The translations under genes and the position numbers were made by a program. The notes under the pieces are model-generated. The model was not told the DNA's origin and made no database searches. It saw nothing but the letters and a program-made list of their open reading frames with translations. A DNA stretch of 64,000 bases from Megaustenia siamemsis (taxonomy: Eukaryota; Mollusca; Gastropoda; Stylommatophora; Ariophantidae), in contig JAVIAB010000156.1 in assembly GCA_032433765.1 (NCBI GenBank), positions 87,478,269 to 87,542,268 on the forward strand, given 5' to 3'. Below are positions 9,248 to 20,376 of this stretch, in pieces (within the stretch, counting starts at the first letter, position 1; each line of letters begins with the position of its first letter).

Positions 9248-10130
9248 TTAAAATAAGTCCGTTTTCTTTTTTTTTCATAACAATTGGGTTTAGACCACGA
9301 CTAGTTTGGTGAGACCAAAAACCATACCCAGTTCACACCTACTATCGATGAGTGGACATTTGGTTGTCGTCTAACAATCTGGACTAGTAAAACAACCTAC
9401 GCCACCTTACTACAACTACAAATATAAAGTCTGCTAACAACCGGGACACTGGACACCTCCGGAAATCGCGTTCATTTTAAATAAATTCATCGTTCATTTT
9501 AATATACTTAAACGTAAATAACACATTCTTAAATTTCTACTTCGCTTTTTCATCGGAAACAATATTTATCTAGTCCGCGAGAGATAGCTGTCGAGCACCA
9601 ACAAAGTCACAAGTCACCTGGCGCATTTAGCCTCTAATTCTGTGGCCGTCTGTAGTATAGTGGTAAGTATTCTCACCTGTCACGCGGGTGTCGGGTGTTT
9701 GATTCCCGGTGGGAGCCATTTAAAAAAAAATAATTCTGAATTTTTAAAATTTACACCGACACCATTTTTTTTTATTTTTGTAACAATTCTGAATTTTTAA
9801 AATTTACATCTTTCTCATCTTTACTCTTTCATCTTTCATTTTTTTTTCACCTGTCCACGTCAGCCGGGCACACAAGCCACCCATAATTCCCCCATTGTCA
9901 GCCTTTGACATAATCCCCCCTTTATCATGTCGCCTTTTTATCTGAGATATCAACAAAGTGGCGGACCCCCCGCCAAAAAAAAATAAAATAAAATTTCCAA
10001 AATTTTCGACATTTTCGACGAATTTTTTTTTTTGCACGGTGCAGTTTCGGTGCAAAATCCATTGTCTTTGGTGCAGTTTCGGTGCATGTGTTTTTACTTT
10101 TGTTGCGCGTAAATAGCCACCATCACTACT
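9248..10130 (-). repeat. Right TIR of the 3.8-kb element
   Basis: Reverse complement of 6300-7227 with minor divergence. The outer end CCATCACTACT is followed by the TACTAC flank and then directly by RTE-2 reverse transcriptase sequence. Confidence 0.8.
9644..9717 (+). tRNA. tRNA-Asp(GTC)-like sequence in right TIR (probably pseudo)
   Basis: This is the counterpart of the unit at 6763-6836. The D arm, A-box and anticodon loop CTGTCAC are retained. The B-box reads GTTTGATTC instead of GTTCGANTC, and the acceptor pairing is GGCCGTC/GGGAGCC. The two arms carry different T-loop changes, so they have drifted independently since insertion or are not under tRNA selection. Confidence 0.5.
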
Positions 10131-10372
10131 TACTACTGATCTCATAACATATTCGCTGTAAAGTGAAAACAAATCCGGTGACAAAACACAGCCTTGTCTG
10201 ACTCCTTGTTTTTTATATTGGAATTGTCCTGTTTGGTTGTTAATTGGTATAGTTGCTGTTTGGTTGTTAATTCGCATAGTTGCTGTTTGGTTGTTAATTC
10301 GTATAGTTGCTGTTTGGTTGTTAATTCGTATAGCTGCTGTTTGGTTTTTAATTCGTATAGTTGCTATACTAG
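10131..10372 (-). pseudogene. RTE-2 LINE, 5' continuation with 27-bp minisatellite
   Basis: On the minus strand the frame encodes KQGVRQGCVLSPDLFSLYSE, the conserved QGxxxSP region of the reverse transcriptase, and stops at the target site of the long-TIR element. Just upstream, 10222-10371 is a 27-bp unit (TGCTGTTTGGTTGTTAATTC plus 7 bp) repeated about five times. Because 27 is a multiple of three the repeat stays in frame, giving an INNQTATIR-type peptide repeat. No other copy of the family in this window has it. Confidence 0.7.
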
Positions 10373-10754
10373 GAAAGATATAACTATAACTAGGAAAGAT
10401 ATAGTTTTAGCTAATAATACACGAATCTGAACTCTTTCCGTACGTTTCGACACACCATGCATCATGCCAATTTCGGTTACGTGCGTTTAGCAGCACAGTG
10501 CATCAATTTGATTAGTGTAAATTGTCACCAAACGAATTTTTTTTTCTAGGTCTTGTATCATCTCGGTATTGGTGAAGTCTAATTCCATGTTTAATTATCT
10601 AAAATTTCAGATAACATATATTAAGTGTTAGATAAATATAAACATGTGGACTGATATTTAAAACCAGGAAACATTTTCTCTGTGAAATCTCTACCGCTGT
10701 ATTGATAAAACCCTCCGTACTGAAAGAGTTCAGTCTTAATAAGTGTCTCAAATA
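10373..10754. other. Unassigned
   Basis: A short direct repeat (ACTAGGAAAGATATA) occurs at about 10369-10402. I see nothing else recognisable before the 3' end of LINE J1. Confidence 0.4.
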
Positions 10755-10928
10755 AAAAAAAATAGTTATTTTCGGACCATCATCATTGCTCTCCGAACAC
10801 GTCCATAAGTGCTCAGATCCCCTCCTTAGCAAGTCTCGCAGTGTCTAGCGACTGACGAGTTCAGTTCTATGTTGGTTTATAAGTCCTGGGACGTAGACAA
10901 AGGTACGTATTTTTGACTTCTGCAATGA

Positions 10929-11339
10929 TTATCCATTGCATGCATACAGAGTCCGCCTGCACTTTTTTTTTATCAAGCTTATCGAATCACTCAGTATGTG
11001 GGCGTAGGTGTAGTCTTGTGACTCTAACCAGAAGAATGCCCTGGTCATTGCTATCACCTCCATCGTCAAGCTACTCGTGGTCATAACGTATGCACCACTG
11101 TTTCCCCTGACTATTCTTCCTGCCGAGCGTGCTGTAAATGCCCGTGCACTCCTTTGGTGTCGAATTACAGATCCGTCTGTATAGATGACTGCATCTTTGT
11201 CATCGGTGTTATCCCAGATGAGACCGTTGACCTCCGCATTGACCACGAATGAGTTCTGTTGCCTACATTTCCTGGCGAGTGTGACAATACACGAGATGAC
11301 CTCTTTAATGACATAGGCGCCGGTATTCACTACTTGCAA
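10929..11339 (-). pseudogene. J1 RNase H domain
   Basis: The 136-residue minus-strand frame contains DAVIYTDGSV (first catalytic Asp), the TMEVIAMTRAF helix with its Glu, and HILSDSISLIK with the third acidic residue. RNase H at the C-terminus places the family among the I, Nimb, Ingi or related clades. The frame ends early compared with J2, which continues to the GHARVRGNERAH-like last motif. Confidence 0.8.
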
Positions 11340-11628
11340 GCGTTGATATTGGTAAGCTCACAGACCTGTTTGATGACATCTTCTGCTCGGCCCACCCATG
11401 ATTTACCTCTTTTTAGCCTGACACCTCTCCCTGTGTGTAGCTAGTGTTGCAATGGATGCTCTTTATCTGCACTTGTGTTCAGATATGATCGTGCCCTTCA
11501 GATCTTGATCCTGTCATCCATGGTTGGAAAGTCAAGAAGATACCTCATTGCTACACAGGGAATGTCCCTTGTGCATCCCAAAGATAATGCGCATGGCTTC
11601 ATTCTGTCATTCATTTTCCTCCAGCTTG

Positions 11629-12773
11629 TCAATTTGCCAGGGCGTACTCGATTGGTGCGAGGACTAATCCCTGGAACAGAAGAATAAGTATCCTCTGCTC
11701 GATGTTGGCAGCTGCCATGACCTTCAAGGCGGCTAATCCTTTGCGGGATTTTGGTATCACATGGTCGAAGAGATCATGATAACACATGCTGCGATCAAAC
11801 TTAACTCCGAGGTACGTCATCAACCTGTCCTTGGTCACCTCATCAGCTCCCTTTCGTACCACCGGTGTTTTTGTGTTAACGATATGATTGTTAAGCGAGA
11901 ACCATGCTCCTGATGCTTTATTAGGATTAACCAATGCACCTGATACTCCACACCAGGAAGAGATGCGATTGAGTTCGTTTTGCATTATGGATGCGATTTC
12001 CCGTCTGTCTCTTCCCTGTCTACATACCAGAATATCATCAGCAGGAGTCATAGTTCTTCCCCTCCCATCCAGCTGTTTTGCCGTGAACGTTATTGATTTT
12101 GCGTTAAATAGAACTGGTGACAATGGTGAGCCTTGTGGCAACCCTGGACAAATGGATGTTGGCTCGGAAGACCAACTTCAACATCTGAGTATCATCTTCC
12201 TCTGAAATAGTTCTGCAGCGATCCATCTAATGAGGAAGGGATGAACTGCCAGTTAAGGAGCCTGTGCATGAGATATTCAAATGGTACCCTGTTGTATGCA
12301 TCCTCCAGATCTATAGCAGCAGCACATGTCTCCTCTCGTCTGTGGAAGCCTTCGAAGACGTCATAGGCAAAGACTGCCGCATTAAGCCATTTATCTTTGT
12401 TATATCTATAACCTCCGAGTGTGGTTAGGAATGCGCGTATCTGTTCAAGGTGACAGGAGACTACACGGGCAACTATTTTCTCCAGCAGCTTGCCCGCAGT
12501 GTTCTGCATCGTGATGATTCTGTAGGCACTGATTTGAGAATGGTCCTTATTTGGCTTCGGTAGCGGTAGTAAGTAGCTGGGTAGCCACTTCTTCTTCACC
12601 TGGCCACTCTGAATGCTGGCATTAAACTCATTGGCCAGTTTTGTCAAGTCGTCATCAGCTAAATCGCCTATGTCATCATACCGAACACCATCTGGACCAG
12701 GAGCAGTGTTGTGTAACCTTTTAAGTGTCGTGCGAATGGTATCGGTTGTGATTGTGAGATCTTCTCCCAGCAC
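11629..12773 (-). pseudogene. J1 reverse transcriptase, frameshifted
   Basis: Two frames, 12192-12773 and 11629-12141, cover most of the domain. They include LHNTAPGPDGVRYDDIGDL, the AAIDLEDAYNRVPFEYL region (catalytic first Asp), LPQGSPLSPVLF-type sequence and PADDILVCRQGRD, where the catalytic Asp pair survives although the usual preceding Phe is Pro. The frames are interrupted between 12141 and 12192. Confidence 0.8.
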
Positions 12774-13955
12774 TACACCTCACACATTTCTGAAAAGAAC
12801 CCCCGCATCCTCATTCTTACAGCCTCATTTCTTTGGTCAGTCTGCTCAATGTAGCGGGCAAGCATGGCCTTCCCTTTGCTCTCATCAATTTTGTGCCATC
12901 TCTGGTGTGTGCTCTGGAAGTCTGGTATGCTTCTATGTCGTGTTGTGCCATTCATGCTCTGATGAAGGCGCCAAAATATGGCTAACGATTTTTCTGAACT
13001 CACTTGTTTTGATGAAATCATCTCACTTGGCATACTTAGCCTGCTTAGCACATATTTTAAAGTGCATCATTTTTTGGTCGACCTCGTCTTTCAGACGCTT
13101 CAAGAGCTCAGGTTGTGTTCTTCCATTCTTTTTGACTTTCTGTCATGTCTTGGCCGTCTGTCTCTTGTTCCGCCAAGCTTCCTCGACTCCTGCGTTCCAC
13201 CAGGGTGGCTGTGTCCATCTCTCCTGCCTCCTGCGAGGGGCACCCTGTTTCACGTGTCCGATTTTGCTATGACGTCCTGGTCTGTTTTCTCGTAGTTGAA
13301 TGTGTGGAGCTTTCTTTTCTGGCTTTTATTTCTGCTTTTCTCAATTAGGAGGACACATGGATAGTGATCACTTCCGTGGAACCCCAGTGCACTCCACCTG
13401 CAAAAAGTGCGAAGGTGGAAGACACCAGTGCCAGGTCTATGACACTATCAGAGTCCCCTGTTAGAGTGGCCATTCTTGTTGCCCTTCCATCATTCAAGCA
13501 CACTAAATCGGCCGACACGAGTGCGTTCTCTAGGTCTTGTCCCTGCTTGTTGGTTATGTATTTACCCCACTGGTTGCCTCTAGCATTAAAGTCTCAGCAG
13601 AAAATGAAGTTCTCCTCCTCGAACTCGAAGAGATTCTGCCATTGTTACGTGTCCACCTTCTCATTACAGGCATACACATTTACAACCACGAAAAGAACTG
13701 GAGTCTGCACCCTAACTGGATGTACCTGCAGTTCTTCAGTACCACGCAGATATATCAAACTCAGCTGCCACCATGTTGTTTCGCACAAGGATGGCCTGTC
13801 CAAGGTGTCGTCTATTGTAGAGACAATGAAATCCAGGTGTACTATCTGTCCTATCACCAAGAAGTGTTTCATGCACAATCATTATATCGACCCCGCACAT
13901 TAGCTTATCAAGAAAGCGCCGTCGTTGATATTTGGAAGCACAGTTCCAGCATAAC
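12773..13955 (-). pseudogene. J1 endonuclease domain and linker, frameshifted
   Basis: Minus-strand frames across 13364-13955 correspond to the J3 endonuclease, for example VQTPVLFVVVNVYACN, the FNARG region and the FHGSDHYPCV-type end of the fold. The basic linker (the RRQERWTQPPWWN region in J3) is spread over several frames, and 12773-13051 carries the linker up to the reverse transcriptase. Multiple indels make this a pseudogene. Confidence 0.75.
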
Positions 13956-14351
13956 CGTGTTCTAATTGTTCTTGTATATTACACGACACTACACATTCAA
14001 GAATGAACAAACTTGGTGTGTTATAAATAAGTCATCATTTATTATCTATATACATATAGATACTATCAGGCTATCCTTCCTAGCGTTTCTGTAGATACTT
14101 GTTCGATCTGTTAACAGTCTTGGCCCCTGAAGTATTTCGACTACCGTCGGTGTTGTACCTCAGCTATTCGTATAGTGGATATTCTAGCTTTCTCTCTATC
14201 TACCTCTCTTTCGTTTGTGTCTTCTGTTTGTAACGTTCACCAATGGCTATCTCGATGTCTATCTCTAGTTCTCCGTCTCTCGTTCTAGTTCTCTAGTTCT
14301 GGTGCGTGACTTCTAATTCTGATCTGTAATTCTAATTCTGCTCTCCTGATG
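13956..14351 (-). repeat. Left half of an older LTR split by the nested LTR element
   Basis: This stretch matches the beginning of the LTRs described below (ATAACCGTGTTCTAATTG onward), with more divergence, and ends in GTTCT. Its continuation is at 22507-23068, which starts with GTTCT. The nested element therefore inserted into a related LTR with a 4-5-bp duplication. Confidence 0.65.
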
Positions 14352-14455
14352 TTCTATAACTGTGTTCTAATTGTTCTTGGTATATGACACGACACCGCAC
14401 ATTCAAGAATCTACAAAATTTGCGGGTTACAAATCATTCCTCATTTATTATGTTA

Positions 14456-16103
14456 TTGGTTATTATTGGTTATTGGTTATGGAAGGCCTCGGTATCACAG
14501 CAAACGAATTAAAATCCATAATTGCTCAACCGCCCGTGCCAGTGGAATCATCCAAATTACTAATTCATCTCCCAAACAAAGAATGGTAACTGCAGTCCCC
14601 ATCATAGCAGTCTCAGCACACGCCAAAAGACATAAGGCGAAACCGCGCAGAAAGTGAACACAGCCAACTGTTCCTTGTCATACGATATCATCATTCATCG
14701 TAAACAAGCGGAATAACGAAGCAGGATCAAAACGGATGAGACACACAGCTCACCGTGTGCACAGAGCACTTAACTCAGTAGCTCCTGCAACAAGCCGGAC
14801 TTGGAATATGAGGAAACTGCAAGAAGGAACACTTTTCAGACATAGCCTTCAATGGTTCCTGCCGCCTATCCACCATATACCATGGGAGTTCACGTCCTCC
14901 CGAAAATGATGATCGTCATAGCACTTGATGATGTTAGGCCATCATTGATGACTCCAATTCCAAACATATAGACACACAGTGGTGGTAAGTTATCATTTCC
15001 AATCCAACAGAAGCCACATGACCTGTAGTTAGTAAAACCACAGAGAGAATATGATTTTGTGACCTTCACTGATTCACTCTTGGATGTGAATGTGTAGTTA
15101 ACACAAGAGGAGAAGTTTTCAACTACAGTGATCCCATTTACGGCAATTCTGGGATAGCAAGGCAAGTCTCCTTTATAGCAGCAGAAATTGATGTTCTCCG
15201 CTCCCTTCTTGTAGCTGCCGCCACACGATTCTAATGTCTCATTAACTTGGACATCATTCAAGAACAATGTCAGATTAACATTCCATAGATATGGCTCTGC
15301 TGATGAAGTGCTTGGTGCAACAGTTGTATCAATCATACAGGAGGCTCCTGGTTTCTGGTCATTAATATCACAGACGGCACATGATGTTGTTATATTCAGT
15401 ATTTCTTTCTGGGGTGTAAATATGTGGCACACACATGGAGAGTGGTTTGTGGTCACAGTAATCCCATTAAAGGCAATTCTAGGGTAGCGTGGTATAGCTG
15501 TTTCAGAACAGCACAATCCTATGATGTTTTCTGTGTTCGCTATAAAGCTGCTGCTGCTACACAATCCTGACCAATTATAGGTGTGGACATTATTCACTTG
15601 CAATGACAAAACTGCTTTGTATACATCATAAACCTCTGGAAGCGAATCATTTATGGGACTAATAGTACAATTTATTCTTCCATCGAGGATATCTTCATTG
15701 AGTCCCCCCAAAAAAGGTCTTTGGTTAAAAAGCACATATGCTTTTGAGTTAAACACAAAATGAGCCCACTTCATAGATGCAAAATGATCCTTGCCAATGA
15801 CATCCGTTTGCACAAGTTAGGTCCTTATCTACCAAAGTCACAAATGTCTGAAACGAAGCCATCGAATTAACGACTTTATCTACAGCGAAGGTTAACGAAC
15901 TGTGAACAAACATTTATGTTCAAACCCTTGAAAACATTTTCAAAAATCTGCCAACTCGCTGCAATAACATATATCGCGTTGTTCAATGTAAACATTGCTT
16001 AGTCCATAGCTCGAATATAAATAAGCTGCCATTTTGGTGCGTCCCATGACGTCATCCCCCTATTTATAATCATTTTTATTATGTTTTTATTATGTTATGA
16101 ATG
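14456..16103 (-). mobile_element. 1.65-kb retrocopy-like insertion in the LTR, 13-bp duplication
   Basis: ATTTATTATGTTA is present at 14443-14455 and 16104-16116, while the undisturbed LTR at 21541 onward has it once. The insert carries a minus-strand ORF. Its 3' side (14456-14490) ends in an AATAACC-type short repeat tail, as left by LINE-mediated retrotransposition. There are no TIRs. It is either a LINE-mobilised retrocopy or an unrecognised retroposon. Confidence 0.7.
14890..15813 (-). CDS. Two-domain Cys-rich, N-glycosylated-type protein, unknown family
   Basis: I do not recognise this 307-codon frame. It contains two tandem copies of a domain of about 110 residues. CC at 101-102 and YPRIAFNGITV at 110-120 recur as CC at 211-212 and YPRIAVNGITV at 220-230, each followed by a C-V-x-x-x-FT pattern. 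There are many N-x-S/T sites and Cys residues, which suggests a secreted or extracellular protein. The frame starts with GTG and is closed upstream by a TAA. An ATG in another frame about 60 bases upstream suggests the true N-terminus was lost by one frameshift, and I see no clear signal peptide. The next in-frame Met is residue 14. It lies inside an insertion with a target duplication, so it may be a retrocopy of a host gene or the cargo of a retroposon. Confidence 0.5.
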   Translation of the reverse strand: MQTDVIGKDHFASMKWAHFVFNSKAYVLFNQRPFLGGLNEDILDGRINCTISPINDSLPEVYDVYKAVLSLQVNNVHTYNWSGLCSSSSFIANTENIIGLCCSETAIPRYPRIAFNGITVTTNHSPCVCHIFTPQKEILNITTSCAVCDINDQKPGASCMIDTTVAPSTSSAEPYLWNVNLTLFLNDVQVNETLESCGGSYKKGAENINFCCYKGDLPCYPRIAVNGITVVENFSSCVNYTFTSKSESVKVTKSYSLCGFTNYRSCGFCWIGNDNLPPLCVYMFGIGVINDGLTSSSAMTIIIFGRT

Positions 16104-16906
16104 ATTTATTATGTTACATACAGATATGTACAGATGCTTTCTGACTGTCCTTCCTAGCGTCTCTGTTCTGTAGATACTTGTTCGATCTAATAAGTCTTGG
16201 CCGCTGAAGTATTTCGACTACCGTCGGTGTTGTACCTCAGCTATTCGTATAGTGGATATTCTATCTGTCTTTCTATCTCTAAGTTGAAGATGTTCTGTGA
16301 CTATCTCAATTCCTATCGGTCGCTAGTGCGTGGCTATCTCTGTGTGTTCCTAGTCGAGATGTAAAAATGGTAGTCCCACTCTCAAGTCTGCCCTCTAACT
16401 TTTATACGGTTTTGACCGACCGTTAACATTTTTTCCCGCCAACTATTCTTTGTCCAGATAAAAGTGACATCTGGCACTGCTCCACTCCTTTCTGCATTCT
16501 AAGTGACCTTCCCTCACCATCTGCCACTTGTGTGACTAGCCCTTAGTTTATGAATTCTACCTTCCTACTGACAGCTAAGGTCATTCTAAGTGACTCTCCC
16601 TTACCATCTGCCACTTGTGTGACTAGCCCTCTAGTTCATTGAGTTCCACATTCCTTACCGACAGCTAAAGTAAGTTTACGACCAGTGGTCAGTCACGGTG
16701 GTCGTGACTAGCGTTTAGTTTATAGTTCTACATTCCTCACCGACAGCTAAAGTAAGTTTACGACCAGTGGTCATTCCCCAGCCATCTGGCACCTTTAGTC
16801 TATGTCAGTCAGTGCGGTTAGTCATCCCTATGCTAAATTTGTCTAGTCCATTTTAGTCCTCACTTAATTATGATCTAAATATGTATGTGCTATCATTCAC
16901 GGTTAC

Positions 16907-16922
16907 ATACCTTCCCCTATTC
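16907..16922 (-). promoter_or_regulatory. Polypurine tract next to the 3' LTR
   Basis: The minus strand reads AGAATAGGGGAAGGTA and directly abuts the LTR start TGTAACCGTG. This is the expected place and composition for the plus-strand DNA primer of an LTR retrotransposon. A near-identical tract follows the older LTR at about 23007-23022. Confidence 0.65.
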
Positions 16923-18788
16923 TCTAGTGAGAAAATATGTCAAGATTTTCTCACTCAGAAAATAAAAAATATAACCGCGTAGTCTTCCATCCCTACCTGT
17001 CAATGTCATCTGACAATATAGTCTCTCTACGTCAATAAAGGACAGCTGCGCATCACTGTAGCATCAAACATCATCAATCATACACAGAGTAAGTCAAAGT
17101 ACATCCTTAACGCATGACATTTTTGCAATATATCAAAGACACTATCCTATAAGGCAAATAAACATGACATTTATCAATTCATTCACATATAAAATAAAGC
17201 AAAGTCCCATTCCAAAATTAATTTTAAAGTAAAACTCAATACATGACAATAACAAAATAACTATCGAATCCGCTGAAAAAAAATAGGCTAAAAATCATTG
17301 TCCATACTCAGCAGCTTGTCTGTTCTGGAGGACCTGAATTCTGACCTAAACACTTTTCACTCAGCTCAACTCATAGCTCTTAACTGTCTGTAACTTAAAA
17401 ATGTTGAGTCTATAAACAACAACATCATTATATATGGTACTGTTACAACATGAACTTTGAAAGTATTAATAAAAATATTCAACGATATATTCAACAACAT
17501 CTCTGATATAATTGCAATATACATTTTTGACAGATGTCTAGAACATGTCTGAAATAGAGGTAAACAAATTTGCACAGGTCTTCGTGCATTTCAGAGTATA
17601 ATATCCTCTCAATTCACATAAGAACATATAACAATAATTGGACAACTCACACATCTCCGGAGATAACAATCACAAACAAACAATTAGCTCGAGCAAATAA
17701 CTAACATCTGACTTACACCATCTCAATTACTTAAATTTGAATACTTATTTACAGTCATTCGACTATCGACACATTAGTCTCCATAAATTCTCTCATGAAC
17801 CCTCTTGTTTCTTCTCATACATCTGTGTACAAGGTCCTCTGACATTTCTTGCACAACCATAGTCATTAGACTACAGATACATGATTTTCTTCTCATTCTC
17901 TCATACAACTTCTTATATTTTATATGTACTCTCATATAACGTCTTATGATTACTCTCATATAACATCTTCAGGGGATTCTCACATAACTTTCTACGAGAT
18001 ACCACTCTCGTTACATAATTACTCTATTCCCAACCTAACTTCCTTTGGGTCAACTCAAAACACAGGTTAACACCCTTGATTCTACTTTCTTCATATAAAT
18101 TTCTCCGTGTACAACCTAATATCTTCTAGGTCATCTCTAAACACAGGTTATCACCTTTGTTTCTCTCTTCTTCTTCTTTCTCACTTACTACACACAATTG
18201 ATCTCTCGTAAACTTGGATTACCATCCAATTTAGTAGTTTACTACTTATGATCAACTACTCAAATCTGTATTTCCTCTGAGGCTATCACTCTTTTCCATC
18301 AGTTCTCTTTTCTACTCTTATTCTATACCTCTCCTCTTGCAACTTGGAGCTTCTTCAGATGAAAATTCATACGGTCTTTTCTTTATTTGCTCTTCTTCTA
18401 TCAATGATTCCTCCACTGTCTCGTAACTATCTGATGCAACAGAGTTCGTTGCTTTCATTTCATTATAACTTAAATTATCCTTATCTTCTTGTGCTAATCT
18501 GTTTTCCCTATCCTCTAAGCGTTACCTTCTCTCTAGTTATATCCTTAACTGTTTGTTGAGGTAAAATGTAATTGTTTCTGGTTACCACTTAATTGTTACT
18601 TTTCTTCTTTTTGTGCCTCTTCCCTCTCACATCATTAATGGTTGACAAGTTTTCTCTTTCTGACCTATATTCTTCTCTCAACATGCTACCCTTATCTATT
18701 TCTTCCTTGTGGTCTAAAATTCTTGCATTCGCCCCAAACGCTTGGCATAATGCAGGTCTACTTTAACTCTGGCATCGTCTTTTCTTCT
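16923..18788 (-). other. 3' untranslated interior of the LTR element
   Basis: About 1.9 kb of AT-rich sequence without coding signal. It contains imperfect repeats of the CTCATATAAC type near 17925-17960. I looked for reverse transcriptase, integrase or protease motifs in both strands and found none. Confidence 0.6.
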
Positions 18789-20376
18789 CTATTCAGCAAT
18801 AATAGCATCACGCTCTGGTGTTCCTAACGGCCAAAATTTTACTTGGTCTACTATTTCTACTTGGTTTTTCCTATTCTCATCACACTGACCTATAGCTGAT
18901 ATTTGCTTTTTCTTTACATTTTGTCTTTGATCATTTGTTAACTCATTTTTCCTATCTTGTTTCCTTACATTCTGACCTTCAGTTGCTATATGTTCCTTAG
19001 TATTCTCAAACTCTTTATTTATGGCAGCAATCCTTCTTTCTTGTATTGTCAGTATTCTGTCATTTGTTTCAGGACATTTCTGGCTACATTTTACCCCAGC
19101 TATTACTTCATTAGCATGTCTCTGTTCTACAGTTTTGTGTTTATTCTTTGTTTCTTCACCTACCCTTTGCTTTTCGCTCTCCTCCTTTATCCTTGCAATT
19201 TCTTCATACAGTTGAAAATTGTATCCCTCTAATCTGATAACTAGTCTAGTCAAGTCTTCAATATCATCCATTAACTCCTTGTTCCTGTCTGCCATATCCT
19301 CTAATTCTTTACCCATAATATCAGCATATCTGTCAGTTTCTGCCTTCTCTAATGCACGGAGTTCTTCCAATTCTTTAATTTTCTTCATTTTTATTTACAA
19401 CCTCCAAACTATTGATGTCACTGCTGCGTTCTATCCTATCAGATTTCCTTTTCTCGATTTCCTTCTTCAAGCTTCCTATTGTAGTTTCCATACTACTTAC
19501 TTTATCTGTCAAACCTACTATTTTTGTATGGTTCTTTTCATTTGTTTGCTTTAGAAACCTCATCCTCGCTTTTCTTCAGTTTCTCACTCAACTCATTTAT
19601 TTGTCTGTCCTTTTCTATGTCTTTTTCCTGATCTAGTTTTAAGGCAAAGAACATTGTTTCTTCATCCTTTTCTGTTTGTGTAATTTTATCTTTATGTTTT
19701 GTTTTTCCTCCGACTTCTAGTGTCTGTGTTTGTGCACAACTTACTGGTGTCACTATTACCTCTCTATCAGCACCTTCTATTTGTGTAGTTTTATTTTTAA
19801 TTTCTACCTTTCTTTTGAATTGCTTTATTGAATCTTTCTTCTTTATTTCCTCTTCTGCTGTGCTATATTCCTCTACGTCACTAGTTTCTTCTGATCTACT
19901 CTCCTCCCACTCACGTTCCTTCCTTATGCGTTTGTTAAAATGTATAGCATACAACCTATTACTCTCATATCTCCCCTGTCTTATTTCTGATATCATAGGC
20001 CGGTCACCGACTCTACAATCACTTTGGCAGTACTTCACTTGACCATATCCTTGATATCTGGACTCCCTTCTATGTCTGTAAGGGTTAGCAATCTCTACCT
20101 TTAAATCATTGTGTGAGAGTATGTGTTCTCCTTGTTCAAAAAATATTTTTAATGGCATCTGAATTTTTAAATAAAATAAATGCAATCTTTCCTAATTTTT
20201 CTTTTCATCAAGTTACAATAGGTAATTGATCCAAATTGTCCAAAATGTTTCCTTAACTCTTCTGCCGTTATTTTCGTATCTATATTCCCTACAAATAATT
20301 TACAATATATAATGTCATCTATTTGTCTATGTGTTCCATCATTATGTCTTGCTAACCTTACTTGCTCCATCTCCAT
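18789..20376 (-). pseudogene. RRM plus long coiled-coil protein, frameshifted
   Basis: The coding stretch runs on the minus strand from the ATG at 20376 (MEMEQV) through overlapping frames 20167-20376, 19538-20185, 19375-19563 and 18789-19388. The overlaps imply single-base indels. The N-terminus is an RNA-recognition motif: CKLFVGNI (RNP2-like), TAEELRKHFGQFGSITYC (helix 1 and strand 2), and strand 4 plus tail EHILSHNDLKVEIANPYRHR; the RNP1 area is where two frames shift. It is followed by a charged region (Glu/Lys/Arg-rich, including SEETSDVEEYSTAEEEIKKK) and two coiled-coil blocks with heptad character, for example ELEDMADRNKELMDDIEDL. About 520 residues in all. It is the only gene of the LTR element. 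Known elements may encode RRM domains in gag-like ORF1s, but I know no LTR family with this layout. It could be a gag substitute or a captured host gene. Confidence 0.6.

Larger units (their letters stand above)
6300..10130. mobile_element. Long-TIR DNA element with tRNA-Asp-like sequences
   Basis: A 3.83-kb insertion splits an RTE-2 reverse transcriptase gene. Its ends are inverted repeats of about 0.9 kb (6300-7227 and 9248-10130). The termini read AGTAGTGATGG and CCATCACTACT. TACTAT at 6294-6299 and TACTAC at 10131-10136 flank it, which I read as a 6-bp target duplication with one mismatch. AG ends, kilobase-scale TIRs and a 6-bp duplication are the published hallmarks of Polintons, so it may be a non-autonomous Polinton relative; that is inference. 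The interior has no transposase or other coding sequence I can recognise. Confidence 0.75.
10755..13955 (-). mobile_element. LINE 'J1': I/Jockey-group element with RNase H
   Basis: A near-complete but decayed minus-strand copy of a LINE family also present at 47018-49265 (J2) and 61240-63885 (J3). The order is endonuclease, reverse transcriptase, RNase H and 3' UTR. The 5' end stops against LTR-derived sequence at about 13956. The 3' UTR segment near 10762-10870 matches 54745-54845 and, in the other orientation, 63890-63985. Confidence 0.8.
14352..16906 (-). repeat. LTR (3' LTR in minus orientation), interrupted by insert
   Basis: It aligns with 21449-22506 in two blocks, 14352-14455 and 16117-16906, about 0.9 kb in total. 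It has one copy of an 82-bp unit that occurs three times in the other LTR. The terminal TG/CA is partly eroded at the 14352 side (TCTATAAC instead of TGTATAAC). Confidence 0.75.

Noticed and set aside
9804..10277. 157-codon minus-strand ORF as a single protein
   Set aside because: It reads from the RTE-2 reverse transcriptase through the target site into the TIR; a chimera of two elements.
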